Origin: an uncultured Odoribacter sp.
Lineage (GTDB): Bacteria; Bacteroidota; Bacteroidia; Bacteroidales; Marinifilaceae
Length of the DNA stretch: 64,000 nt
Direction of reading: 5' to 3'
Assembly (NCBI GenBank): GCA_910578105.1
Contig: CAJTPD010000002.1
Span: 393,269-457,268, forward strand
Positions 32,796 to 40,806 of the stretch are shown here, piece by piece. The notes beneath the pieces are model-generated. The model ran no database searches, had not been told where the DNA came from, and saw only the letters and a list, made by a program, of their open reading frames with translations. The first letter of the stretch is position 1; each line of letters starts with the position of its first letter. Both the position numbers and the translations under genes were made by a program.

Positions 32796-34478
32796 TTAAA
32801 GTTCTGTTTCTTTGCTTTGTCGTTCTCCGATTAATTTTTCAACTTCTGTGAGCCGTTCTGAGGCGTATTTGTTATCGGTTTTAATTTCGAGGGCTTTTTT
32901 ATAATAAAACCGGGCAACTGCATAAGCTTTTTCCTGATAGGCTTTGTCTGCTTTTCCGATGTTTTCTTTGTAGTTTTTTTCGATTTCTGCTATGCGGCTT
33001 TCTTCAATTAACCGGTCAATTTCTGTAATTTGTTGTTCAATCGCTTCCTGGTCTATTGTGAGGATAGACAGAGCTTTCTGAAAATAAACTTTGGCACCGG
33101 CATAGTTTTTTTGTTGCATGCTCTTTTCTCCCAAAGTTTTGTTTTTATTGTATTCTGTCAATTTTGTTTTATATTGGGAGGAATTGATAATCTTATTGAT
33201 TTTTCCGATTTGTTCTTTTGGATACTCTTCGTTCAAGCGGAGATTTTCTGCGCTTGTATAATGAATTTTAGCCAGGGCATAGTTTTCTGTTCTGAAAGCG
33301 GAATCAGCTTTGGCAATCAGAGTATTGTATTTATTTTTTAAATGATTAATTCTTTCAAGTTCCAACCGTTTTTGTTCGGCTTCTGCGGCTTCTTGTTTTT
33401 TTAATTCGGCCAGTGCCTGTTCTGCTTTGGCAATCATTTCTTTCGGATATGTTTCGTTTGTTTTAATATCCGATGCTTGTTTATAAACACCGATTGCTTT
33501 GGTGTATTCTTTGGCTGTAAAAGCCTGATTGGCTATGTTTATGGCTTTTTGGTATGCTATATTTTTTTCTTCTTCTTGTTTTAGTTTCGCAGTTTCTTGT
33601 TTTGCCAATGCGGTCAGGATGGAATTGATTTCCTGGATTTTGTTAGCGGGATAAACATCTTTGTCATTTAACCGGGTGGCTGTTGTGTATTTATCTTTGG
33701 CTTCTTTGTATTGTTTTGCGTGGAACATACTGTCGGCACTTGCAAGTAAAAGTTTGTAGGCACGTTCATTCTGTAATTCAGTGGCTTTTCGGGAAGCTTC
33801 CTGTTCTATTTCTTGCCGGGCTGCGGAAATTTGTTTTTCCAGTTCCTTGTGGTCAGGTTTTATTTGCAATGCTTCATTCCAGTATCCGATTGCTGTATTC
33901 CATTCTTTGTTATCAAATGATTGTTGGCCTTTATTTACCAGTGCGGCAAATTTCCGTTCTTTTTCCAGCATAGCACTGCTTTGGGTGGCAAGCAGACGTC
34001 TTACTTCCTGTTCTGTTTTAGCAATCCGGGTTTTGATTTTTTCAGAGTATTCTTTATCGAAAGTAAAATCATCCAATTCCGGATTATAGCTTAGAATGGC
34101 AATAGATTGTTTAAAAATGGATAAATCTACTCCGTCTACATGCGGAAAAAGGTTGATAATTAATTTGACAGGGGGGAAATTGGGGTTGGCTTCAATGCTT
34201 TCTTCCGGTACTTCTGTATTGATGGTTACTATTTTTGCGACATACCCGTCTTTGGAGAATGTCATTTTATAGTCGGCCCCCAGAGCCAGTTTCAAATCAA
34301 AACGTCCTTTTTTGGTGATGGATATTTCATCCAGTTTTTTCCCGTTTTTGTTGACGATAACTTTGGCTCCTTCAGGACTGTTTCCGTTTATAACGACACT
34401 TCCGTTGATAGGCAGACTTTGGGCTGCTAAAAATTGAAAACAGAGCAGGCAATAAAAAAATAAAATGATTTTCCCCAT
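32796..34478 (-). CDS. Periplasmic protein with carboxypeptidase-regulatory-like domain and many TPR-like repeats
   Basis: This 560-residue protein has a signal peptide (to about FLAAQ). A beta-sandwich domain of the carboxypeptidase-regulatory type follows (residues about 23-95, 'INGSVVINGNSPEGAKVIVN'). Then comes a long array of TPR-like or coiled-coil repeats, each of the form 'A..AF..K.Y..A...Y..A...K....YP...I..I'. They recur about every 70 residues from residue 180 to the end. The low-complexity Glu/Lys/Gln links suggest an elongated scaffold. Its stop overlaps the upstream start option of the barrel gene, so the two are likely partners in the envelope. No specific function is known to me. 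Confidence 0.75.
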   Translation of the reverse strand: MGKIILFFYCLLCFQFLAAQSLPINGSVVINGNSPEGAKVIVNKNGKKLDEISITKKGRFDLKLALGADYKMTFSKDGYVAKIVTINTEVPEESIEANPNFPPVKLIINLFPHVDGVDLSIFKQSIAILSYNPELDDFTFDKEYSEKIKTRIAKTEQEVRRLLATQSSAMLEKERKFAALVNKGQQSFDNKEWNTAIGYWNEALQIKPDHKELEKQISAARQEIEQEASRKATELQNERAYKLLLASADSMFHAKQYKEAKDKYTTATRLNDKDVYPANKIQEINSILTALAKQETAKLKQEEEKNIAYQKAINIANQAFTAKEYTKAIGVYKQASDIKTNETYPKEMIAKAEQALAELKKQEAAEAEQKRLELERINHLKNKYNTLIAKADSAFRTENYALAKIHYTSAENLRLNEEYPKEQIGKINKIINSSQYKTKLTEYNKNKTLGEKSMQQKNYAGAKVYFQKALSILTIDQEAIEQQITEIDRLIEESRIAEIEKNYKENIGKADKAYQEKAYAVARFYYKKALEIKTDNKYASERLTEVEKLIGERQSKETEL

Positions 34479-34515
34479 AAATAATCAGACTTCTCAGTAA
34501 GATACTAACTGCCTA

Positions 34516-34523
34516 CAAATGTA
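34516..34523 (-). promoter_or_regulatory. Possible promoter for the TPR-rich/barrel pair
   Basis: On the minus strand this reads TACATTTG, a perfect -7 element, embedded in the palindrome CCTAC-aaat-GTAGG (34512-34525). No TTTG is seen at 19-21 bases upstream. The start codon is 38 bases downstream. Confidence 0.4.
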
Positions 34524-34641
34524 GGAAAAAGATATATAAAAACGTATATACAATTTCCGGATTATGCCTGTAAGTCTGTTTTATCGGCAGGAAAAAACGT
34601 TTATTAACAAAAATTGCAAGAAAATTAGTAAAAAAGTTCCT

Positions 34642-34701
34642 GAATAAAAAAATCCTCTGTCAAAAATAATATCTGAATTTTGACAGAGGATTTTTTTATT
34701 C
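34642..34701 (-). terminator. Very long terminator hairpin after the membrane-anchored TPR gene
   Basis: GAATAAAAAAATCCTCTGTCAAAA and its exact complement form a 24-pair stem around a 12-base loop. With the flanks (34636-34707) it reaches 30 positions with one mismatch. On either strand the arm ends in a T7 run, so it can terminate in both directions. It lies 16 bases after the stop of the 34718-35407 gene. Confidence 0.85.
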
Positions 34702-34717
34702 AAGAACTTGGGAAGTT

Positions 34718-35407
34718 TTAATTTCCGCTTTTTAATTTGGCTCTTTCGATGTATTTTTCTATATCCCGTGCTTCAACAGAAGACGGATATTCTTTTTCGA
34801 TTTTTTCGTATACTTTGACGGCTTCTTTGTAATCATTGGCTTTTTCCAATGCTATTCCGTTTTTCATGAGGAAAATCGGAGTTGAGAAATCGTTTACTTT
34901 AGAAGCACTGGCTTTCTGATAGTATTCGGCTGCTTTTTTGTAATTACCGAGTTGCATGTATGCATCTCCGATATTTGCAATTGCCATATTAGCCAGTAAT
35001 AAGTCGTCGGAAGAGAATTTTTTCAGGTATTTGATAGCATTATCATATTCATTGGTATACAGGTAAGATAAACCGGCATATAAATTTGCCAGATTACCGG
35101 AGGGGGTTGAACTGTATTTATCTGCAATCTCAATGAATCCCAAAACATTTCCATCTCCGTTAAGGGCCAGATTGAAAGAATCTTTTTCAAAATAATTCTG
35201 AGCTCCGAATATCTGGTTTGCAGCTTCGGTAGCCTTGGGTTCGGAAATGAATTTATTATAACCGAAATAAATGCCTATAACAACTATCAGACCCAGGATG
35301 ACATTGACAATCATCTTCTGATTTTTCTCAATAAATTGTTCACTATTGGTCAGGGCATCCTCCAGTTGCTCAAAACCATCTTCTTTTTTTTTCTGCTCTT
35401 TTGACAT
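34718..35407 (-). CDS. Membrane-anchored tetratricopeptide-repeat protein
   Basis: The 229-residue protein has a charged cytoplasmic N-terminus (MSKEQKKKEDGFEQLEDAL) and one transmembrane helix at about residues 33-51 (MIVNVILGLIVVIGIYFGY). A periplasmic domain of TPR repeats follows ('ANLYAGLSYLYTNEYDNAIKYL', 'IGDAYMQLGNYKKAAEYYQK', 'YKEAVKVYEKIEKEYP'). The arrangement is like YfgM/TPR_21 proteins, which act near the SecYEG translocon and in envelope stress. It stands alone between a strong terminator and the divergent recF gene. Confidence 0.85.
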   Translation of the reverse strand: MSKEQKKKEDGFEQLEDALTNSEQFIEKNQKMIVNVILGLIVVIGIYFGYNKFISEPKATEAANQIFGAQNYFEKDSFNLALNGDGNVLGFIEIADKYSSTPSGNLANLYAGLSYLYTNEYDNAIKYLKKFSSDDLLLANMAIANIGDAYMQLGNYKKAAEYYQKASASKVNDFSTPIFLMKNGIALEKANDYKEAVKVYEKIEKEYPSSVEARDIEKYIERAKLKSGN

Positions 35408-35443
35408 ATCCTATTATTATTTTATTTCCTTTCTAATAACGTG

Positions 35444-35451
35444 CAAAATTA
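35444..35451 (-). promoter_or_regulatory. Possible promoter for the membrane-anchored TPR gene
   Basis: Minus-strand TAATTTTG matches the -7 consensus and ends 36 bases before the start codon. The -33 half is weak (ATTTC at the expected place). Confidence 0.35.
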
Positions 35452-35566
35452 GTTTTTTTAATTGAATATCGAAATATCCTGCTTTTTTTTTGATAATTCG
35501 GTGGTTCTGTGGCTGAAAGTCGAATATTTTGAATGGGAGGAGCATCTGACAATGAAAGAAAAAAAG

Positions 35567-35574
35567 TACTTTTG
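35567..35574 (+). promoter_or_regulatory. Possible promoter for recF
   Basis: TACTTTTG matches TAnnTTTG and is followed by CAAAG, 23 bases before the recF ATG. A CTG at 35546-35548 is the best upstream element, which is weak. Confidence 0.45.
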
Positions 35575-35597
35575 CAAAGTATATAATCTCCTGTTGA

Positions 35598-36701
35598 ATG
35601 CTACTGAAAGAATTGAATATTGTTAATTTTAAGAATATCGGAGAAGCGACTCTGAATTTTATTGCCGGTTTTAATTGTTTTGTGGGGAAAAATGGAGTGG
35701 GCAAAACAAATATTCTGGATGCTATTTATCACCTTTCTATGTGTAAAAGTTATTTTCATCTTTCTGATATTCAGAATATCCGGCATGATGAGCCTTTTTT
35801 TGTGGTGCAGGGGAAATATGAGCGGAATAATGACAAGATAGAGGTATATTGTGGTGTGAAGAGGGGATTTAAAAAAGTATTCAAGAGGAATCAGAAAGTG
35901 TATGATAAATTGTCCGAACATATTGGTTTACTGCCTTTGGTAATGATTTCTCCGGAAGATGTTGTTTTGATAGATGGGGGCAGTGAGGAGAGAAGAAAAC
36001 TGATAGACGGTATAATTAGTCAATGTAACCGAAACTATTTGCATCAATTAATCCGTTATAATAAGGCACTGCAACAACGTAATGCTTTGTTGAAAGCCAC
36101 TGCGGGAAAATATTTGGACCTGGAAATGGTAGAGATTTGGAATGAGCAGTTGGCAGAAAGTGGTGAGAGTATTATGCAAATGCGGATTCATTTTTTGGAA
36201 GAGTTCAGAACGGTGTTTCAGACTTATTATAAACAGTTGTCATTGGGGCGGGAGGAAGTTGAACTGGTGTATAAACCGGCTGTAGCTGATGGTGGTTTGT
36301 TGACAGCTTTACATGATTCTCTTGAACGCGACCGTTATCTGAATTATACAACCGTTGGTATACACCGGGACGATTTAGTTCTGAATATCGGTAAGTATCC
36401 GGTACGGAAAATAGGTTCTCAGGGACAAAAGAAGACTTTTCTGATTGCTTTGAAATTGGCACAGTATGCCTGGCTGAATCAGATGAGTGGGATAAAACCG
36501 TTGTTGCTGCTTGATGATATTTTTGATAAATTGGATGCAGACCGGGTGAGTCAGATTGTGAAAATTGTTGGAGGAAAACAATTCGGGCAAATTTTTATCA
36601 CAGATACGAACCGGGAGCATATTGATGAGATTCTGAAAATGCAACAGGTGGATTATCGGTTGTTTACGGTGGATAAAGGAGACATTCTGATGTCTGTCTG
36701 A
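35598..36701 (+). CDS. recF: DNA replication and repair protein RecF
   Basis: RecF is an SMC-like ATPase that, with RecO and RecR, loads RecA at gaps and stalled forks. The 367-residue protein has Walker A 'GKNGVGKTNIL' (residues about 30-40), the ABC signature region 'GSQGQKKTFLIALKLAQ' and Walker B 'PLLLLDDIFDKLD'. It is followed 73 bases later by a DUF721 gene, a recurrent neighbour in Bacteroidetes. Confidence 0.96.
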   Translation: MLLKELNIVNFKNIGEATLNFIAGFNCFVGKNGVGKTNILDAIYHLSMCKSYFHLSDIQNIRHDEPFFVVQGKYERNNDKIEVYCGVKRGFKKVFKRNQKVYDKLSEHIGLLPLVMISPEDVVLIDGGSEERRKLIDGIISQCNRNYLHQLIRYNKALQQRNALLKATAGKYLDLEMVEIWNEQLAESGESIMQMRIHFLEEFRTVFQTYYKQLSLGREEVELVYKPAVADGGLLTALHDSLERDRYLNYTTVGIHRDDLVLNIGKYPVRKIGSQGQKKTFLIALKLAQYAWLNQMSGIKPLLLLDDIFDKLDADRVSQIVKIVGGKQFGQIFITDTNREHIDEILKMQQVDYRLFTVDKGDILMSV

Positions 36702-36752
36702 ATATCAGACTTTAGATTTCTGATTTCTATGATTTATTTTAATTAAGATAAT

Positions 36753-36760
36753 TATATTTG
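36753..36760 (+). promoter_or_regulatory. Possible promoter for the DUF721 gene
   Basis: TATATTTG is a perfect -7 element located 14 bases before the ATG, so the transcript would have a leader of about ten bases. The -33 half is not clear. Confidence 0.45.
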
Positions 36761-36774
36761 CAGTTTAGTTTGTA

Positions 36775-37065
36775 ATGAAAGAAGGAAAGACCAAAAGAAT
36801 AGATGAATTGGTGGACCAGGTTCTGGAAGGGATGGGGTTGTATCAGAAGTTTAAAGAACACGAGGTTTGTACAGTTTGGCCTGAAGTTGTGGGACAGATG
36901 ATCGCATCCCGGACTAAGGGGCTTCAGGTTGTAGATGGGAAGCTTTTTGTTACATTTACTTCTGCTGTAGTAAAGCATGAGATTTTACTGGTAAAAGAAG
37001 GATTGGTCAGGGCATTGAATGACCGGGTAGGAAGAGAAGTCATCCGGGAAATTATTATAAAGTGA
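36775..37065 (+). CDS. DUF721 (DciA-like) protein
   Basis: This 96-residue protein has the DUF721 pattern: a helical start ('RIDELVDQVLEGMGLYQKFKE'), then 'VWPEVVGQMIASRTKGLQVVDGKLFVTFTSA' and 'VVKHEILLVKEGLVRALNDRVG'. DUF721 includes DciA, the helicase-loading or helicase-recruiting protein of bacteria without DnaC/DnaI. The position after recF fits a replication role. The function in this organism is inferred from the family. Confidence 0.85.
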   Translation: MKEGKTKRIDELVDQVLEGMGLYQKFKEHEVCTVWPEVVGQMIASRTKGLQVVDGKLFVTFTSAVVKHEILLVKEGLVRALNDRVGREVIREIIIK

Positions 37066-37118
37066 TAGAACGGGGGAAGATTAAGGGAGATAAATATTGA
37101 TGAACGAATTTTTGAGGA

Positions 37119-38927
37119 ATGAATCTGATAGAATCGAATGATATAAAGGCAGCCGGCAACTTAAACCGTTTTGGCGGGAAAGTCGGGGGAAGTATTGTGG
37201 CCAAACTGGTGATGTATATTTTGCGGTTGAATAAGATTAATAAGTTGTATTCAGATGTTTATAATGAAAATTCTGAAGAGTTTCTGGAGCAATTGATAGA
37301 AGCGTTGGGAGTGACTATTGAAGTCAATGAAGAGGATTTGCAAAAGATACCTAAGAGCGGAGCTTTTATTACTGTTTCCAATCATCCTTTTGGCGGGTTG
37401 GATGGAATTATTCTGATTAAATTATTGGGCAAGATTCGGCCGGATTACAAGGTGATGGCTAATTTCCTTTTAAAAAAAATCATTCCTATAAAAGATTATT
37501 TTTTGGGTGTGAATCCTTTTGAGAGCCGGAGGGATATATCAAGTGCCGGAGGCTTAAAGGAAGCTATCCGTCATTTGTCAGACGGAAAGCCGCTTGGATT
37601 GTTTCCGGCGGGCGAGGTATCTGCCTATCAGGTTGATTCTAATTCGATAGAAGACAGGGAGTGGAGTCCTTCTGTTCTAAAATTGATACGTAAAGCCAAT
37701 GTACCGGTTATACCTGTTTATTTCAAAGGTTCTAACAGCATGTTATTTCAGGTATTGGGTTTGATTCATCCTATGTTGCGGACGGTGAAACTACCATCGG
37801 AGTTATTGAATAAAAAGAACCGGGTGATAAAATTGCGGATAGGTAATCCGATTTCTACAGAGATTCAGAATTCTTTCAGTGATATAATGCAATATGGAAA
37901 ATTTCTGAGAGCGAAGACTTATCTGTTAGGGTCTTCCCTTGAAGTAAAGAAATTTTTTCTGAAATCCCAGAAAGCAGAAAAGAATATTGAGCCTGTTGTT
38001 TCTGCCACTTCGCCGGATGTATTGAAGAAAGAAATAAAGGGTATTCAGGAGGATTATTTATTGTTTTCTATGAAGAATTATTCGGTTTATTGTGCTCCAA
38101 CCATGAAAATCCCGAATATTCTGAATGAGATCGGAAGATTAAGAGAGGTTACTTTCCGGGCGGTTGGCGAAGGCACAAACCGGAGTATAGATTTGGATGA
38201 ATTCGATTTATATTATTGCCATTTATTTATTTGGGATAATGATGCCGACTGTATAGTCGGAGCTTACCGGGTCGGGAAAGGAAAAGATATTATAGACCGT
38301 TACGGGGTGAAAGGGTTTTATATCAATACTTTGTTTAAAATCCGGAAGGCTATGATGCCGGTATTGTATGAATCTATAGAATTGGGGCGTTCTTTTGTGG
38401 TTGAAGAGTATCAGAGGAAACCTTTGCCGTTGTTTATGCTTTGGAAGGGTATTTTGTATTTTTTGATTAAAAATCCGGAATACCGTTATTTGCTCGGACC
38501 TGTGACAATCAGCGGGAAATATACGGATGTGTCCAAGGAACTTATTATGAAGTTTATCATGCGGAATCACTGGGATAAGGAATTGGCGAATTACATTATC
38601 CCACGGTGTAAATACCGGGTTGAAACGAATGATCCGGATGTAGATGTCATGGTAGATGCTTCCGGAAATGATATTTCGGCTTTGGATAAATTTATCGGTG
38701 ACATAGAGCCTTCAAGTGATAAGTTGCCTATTTTGCTAAAGAAATACATTTCTTTGAACGGACATATTATAGGTTTCAATATAGATCCGAAATTCAATAT
38801 GTGTCTGGACGGATTGTTAATTCTGGATTTGTTTGATGTTCCTATGAATACCATAGAATCTCTTTCAAAAGAGATTAATGACGATACGATTTTGAGTCGT
38901 TTTTCTCAGGATAATCTGGAGGTGTAA
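37119..38927 (+). CDS. Fused acyltransferase and GNAT-type N-acyltransferase (aminolipid synthase, OlsF/GlsF type)
   Basis: The 602-residue protein has two parts. Residues about 30-270 form a PlsC-like lysophospholipid acyltransferase with 'NHPFGGLDG' (His89, Asp95) and the substrate motif 'LFPAGEVSAYQ'. Residues about 310-510 form a GNAT-type N-acyltransferase of the hemolysin/OlsB kind ('FRAVGEGTNRSIDLDEFDLY', 'VGAYRVGKG', 'ELGRSFVVEEYQ'). The order, O-acyltransferase then N-acyltransferase, is that of the bifunctional OlsF of ornithine-lipid and glycine-lipid synthesis. In Bacteroidetes glycine lipids are common, so glycine is the probable head group. This is inference. The gene lies between the DUF721 gene and a LysE-type gene. 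Confidence 0.82.
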   Translation: MNLIESNDIKAAGNLNRFGGKVGGSIVAKLVMYILRLNKINKLYSDVYNENSEEFLEQLIEALGVTIEVNEEDLQKIPKSGAFITVSNHPFGGLDGIILIKLLGKIRPDYKVMANFLLKKIIPIKDYFLGVNPFESRRDISSAGGLKEAIRHLSDGKPLGLFPAGEVSAYQVDSNSIEDREWSPSVLKLIRKANVPVIPVYFKGSNSMLFQVLGLIHPMLRTVKLPSELLNKKNRVIKLRIGNPISTEIQNSFSDIMQYGKFLRAKTYLLGSSLEVKKFFLKSQKAEKNIEPVVSATSPDVLKKEIKGIQEDYLLFSMKNYSVYCAPTMKIPNILNEIGRLREVTFRAVGEGTNRSIDLDEFDLYYCHLFIWDNDADCIVGAYRVGKGKDIIDRYGVKGFYINTLFKIRKAMMPVLYESIELGRSFVVEEYQRKPLPLFMLWKGILYFLIKNPEYRYLLGPVTISGKYTDVSKELIMKFIMRNHWDKELANYIIPRCKYRVETNDPDVDVMVDASGNDISALDKFIGDIEPSSDKLPILLKKYISLNGHIIGFNIDPKFNMCLDGLLILDLFDVPMNTIESLSKEINDDTILSRFSQDNLEV

Positions 38928-38944
38928 AATAAAAAAGCAATAGA

Positions 38945-39601
38945 ATGTTCGATGTAGTTTATATTTTCAAAGGTATGCTGATAGGTTTGATGGTATCTGT
39001 GCCATTGGGGCCGATGGGGGTATTGATTATACAGAAGACATTGCAGAAAGGGGCGTTGGCTGGTTTTATCGCAGGGATGGGGGCTGCTTGTGCCGATCTT
39101 TTTTATGCAACTGTGGCTGCATTCGGACTGGGATTTGTAATTAATATTATACAGACTCACGAACTTGTTTTACAGATTATCGGAGGTATTTTTCTGATTA
39201 TAGTAGGCTTGAAGATTTATTTTGATAATCCTTTGAAGCAGATCCGGATGAAAAAAAGAGTTTCGAAAACCGGTTTGTTGGGGGATTTTCTGACTTTGTT
39301 TTTTCTGACTGTTTCCAATCCGGTGGCAATTGTCGTATTTATGGCTGTGTTTGCGGGGGCTTCTGTGTTTGGGGATGAGCCTTCTTTCCGGATAGAACTT
39401 TTTGTATTGACAGGGGTGCTTCTCGGGGGGGGTGTGTGGTGGTATACTTTGTCGGCATTGGTCAATATTTTCCGCAGAAAATTCCGGTTACGGGTGTTGA
39501 TTACCATAAACCGGGTTTCCGGGGTGATTATTACCATTTTGGGCGGATTGGTTATATTGGCAGTTTTTGAACCATTTCGTTCGTTATTACCGGCTACCTG
39601 A
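38945..39601 (+). CDS. LysE-family amino-acid exporter
   Basis: This 218-residue inner-membrane protein has about six hydrophobic helices. It carries the LysE/RhtB family start 'GLMVSVPLGPMGVLIIQKTLQKG', a conserved 'GMGAACADLFYA' and 'FLTVSNPVAI' before the central helices. Members export basic or neutral amino acids or other small metabolites. The ligand is unknown. The last 8 bases overlap the convergent hydE gene. Confidence 0.88.
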   Translation: MFDVVYIFKGMLIGLMVSVPLGPMGVLIIQKTLQKGALAGFIAGMGAACADLFYATVAAFGLGFVINIIQTHELVLQIIGGIFLIIVGLKIYFDNPLKQIRMKKRVSKTGLLGDFLTLFFLTVSNPVAIVVFMAVFAGASVFGDEPSFRIELFVLTGVLLGGGVWWYTLSALVNIFRRKFRLRVLITINRVSGVIITILGGLVILAVFEPFRSLLPAT

Positions 39602-40691
39602 TGGTTTCGGATGATTTGTTTCTGTGTTGCCAGTGCGGTGAATCGCCCCAGGTATCCGGTTTTATTTCACAACCGCTTCTTCGTACACTTTCAATCAGAC
39701 GGCGTGTTGATTCTTCTGCACCTTCGTCCATCCCTGGTTTATTTTCATACAATTGATAATTAGCCCGATTGATTGCCGGGGTGATATTCGGCATAATAAC
39801 ATTTGCTCCTATTTCCAGTGCTTTTTCCCGTCCTTCGGGACAAATGGCTTGCAGGGCTGTGGTGGCAGCAATATTTATGTCGGGCATGAGAAGCCGGAGG
39901 CAACTGACCATATGTAGTCCTAATTTAAGACGCTGGGCTTGTGAAAGTAATTGGTTCCGGAATGTCCAAAGAGGGGTTTCCCTGTGTTCCAGATAAGGTC
40001 CCATCCCTACCATATCTACATCCAGTGTTTTCAAAAACAGTAAATCATCTGCCAAATCTTCTGTGGTTTGAAAGGGCAGGCCGATCATGACACCTGTTCC
40101 GGTCTGATAGCCGCATTTTTGTAAAATCCGGAGGCAATTGAGCCGGGTATGAAAATCATGCAGGTTGTTTTGCGGATGTATTTTGTGGTAGAGCCGGATA
40201 TTAGAAGTTTCTATTCTCAGTAAGTAACGATGGGCACCTGCATCGAACCACTTTTTGTATGTATCTTCTGTTTGTTCTCCCAGTGAGAGTGTAATTCCGA
40301 GTTTATGGTTACTGAGTTTTTTGATTTGTTTTAATAATTTTTCTATCCGCAGAATAAAAGCGGCATCATTCCGTTCCCCGCCTTGCAAAACAACGGAACC
40401 GTAATGATTTTCCCAGGCATAGCGGGCGGCCTGCAGGATTTCGTCGTCGCTCAGGGAATAACGTTTGGTATGTAAATTAGACTTCCGGATTCCGCAATAA
40501 AGGCAATCTTTTATGCAAATATTTGAAATTTCAATCAGTCCCCGCATGTAGACATTGTTGCCAATTGTGTGGTTTCTTAATTGCCGGGTGTAGTCAAATA
40601 GTTCTTTTTCCTCTTCTCCGTCACAAGTAAGCAGATGAATGAGTTCTTCTTTGCAGATGTTTTTCGGATGTAAAATGATGGCTGATTTCAT
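39594..40691 (-). CDS. hydE: [FeFe]-hydrogenase H-cluster radical SAM maturase HydE
   Basis: HydE helps build the H-cluster of [FeFe] hydrogenase by radical SAM chemistry. The 365-residue protein has the CX3CX2C cluster motif (Cys59, Cys63, Cys66, in 'CIKDCLYC'), 'VVLQGGERND' and a TIM-barrel body ending in the BATS-like domain. 'GLPFQTTEDLADDLLFLK' and 'GPYLEHRETPLW' are family-typical. No hydF, hydG or hydrogenase gene lies in this window. Related BioB/PylB-like proteins are possible, but the match to HydE is better. Confidence 0.88.
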   Translation of the reverse strand: MKSAIILHPKNICKEELIHLLTCDGEEEKELFDYTRQLRNHTIGNNVYMRGLIEISNICIKDCLYCGIRKSNLHTKRYSLSDDEILQAARYAWENHYGSVVLQGGERNDAAFILRIEKLLKQIKKLSNHKLGITLSLGEQTEDTYKKWFDAGAHRYLLRIETSNIRLYHKIHPQNNLHDFHTRLNCLRILQKCGYQTGTGVMIGLPFQTTEDLADDLLFLKTLDVDMVGMGPYLEHRETPLWTFRNQLLSQAQRLKLGLHMVSCLRLLMPDINIAATTALQAICPEGREKALEIGANVIMPNITPAINRANYQLYENKPGMDEGAEESTRRLIESVRRSGCEIKPDTWGDSPHWQHRNKSSETIR

Positions 40692-40763
40692 ATATTTTCT
40701 GGTGTTGTAAAAGTAAAAAATTTTGTCTTATTTTTCTATAGTCGAAAAATCAAAGATTTTTAC

Positions 40764-40771
40764 TAATTTTG
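40764..40771 (+). promoter_or_regulatory. Possible promoter for the propeller protein at 40807
   Basis: TAATTTTG is a perfect -7 element 36 bases before the ATG. A matching TTTG about 20 bases upstream is absent. Confidence 0.4.
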
Positions 40772-40806
40772 TTCGTAAATAGCCATTGGTATTCTGTCGG
40801 GAATTT

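Noticed and set aside
32809..34478. A type IX secretion assignment for the TPR-rich protein
   Set aside because: The domain mix is only partly like PorE: no propeller or OmpA domain, and no por/gld neighbours.
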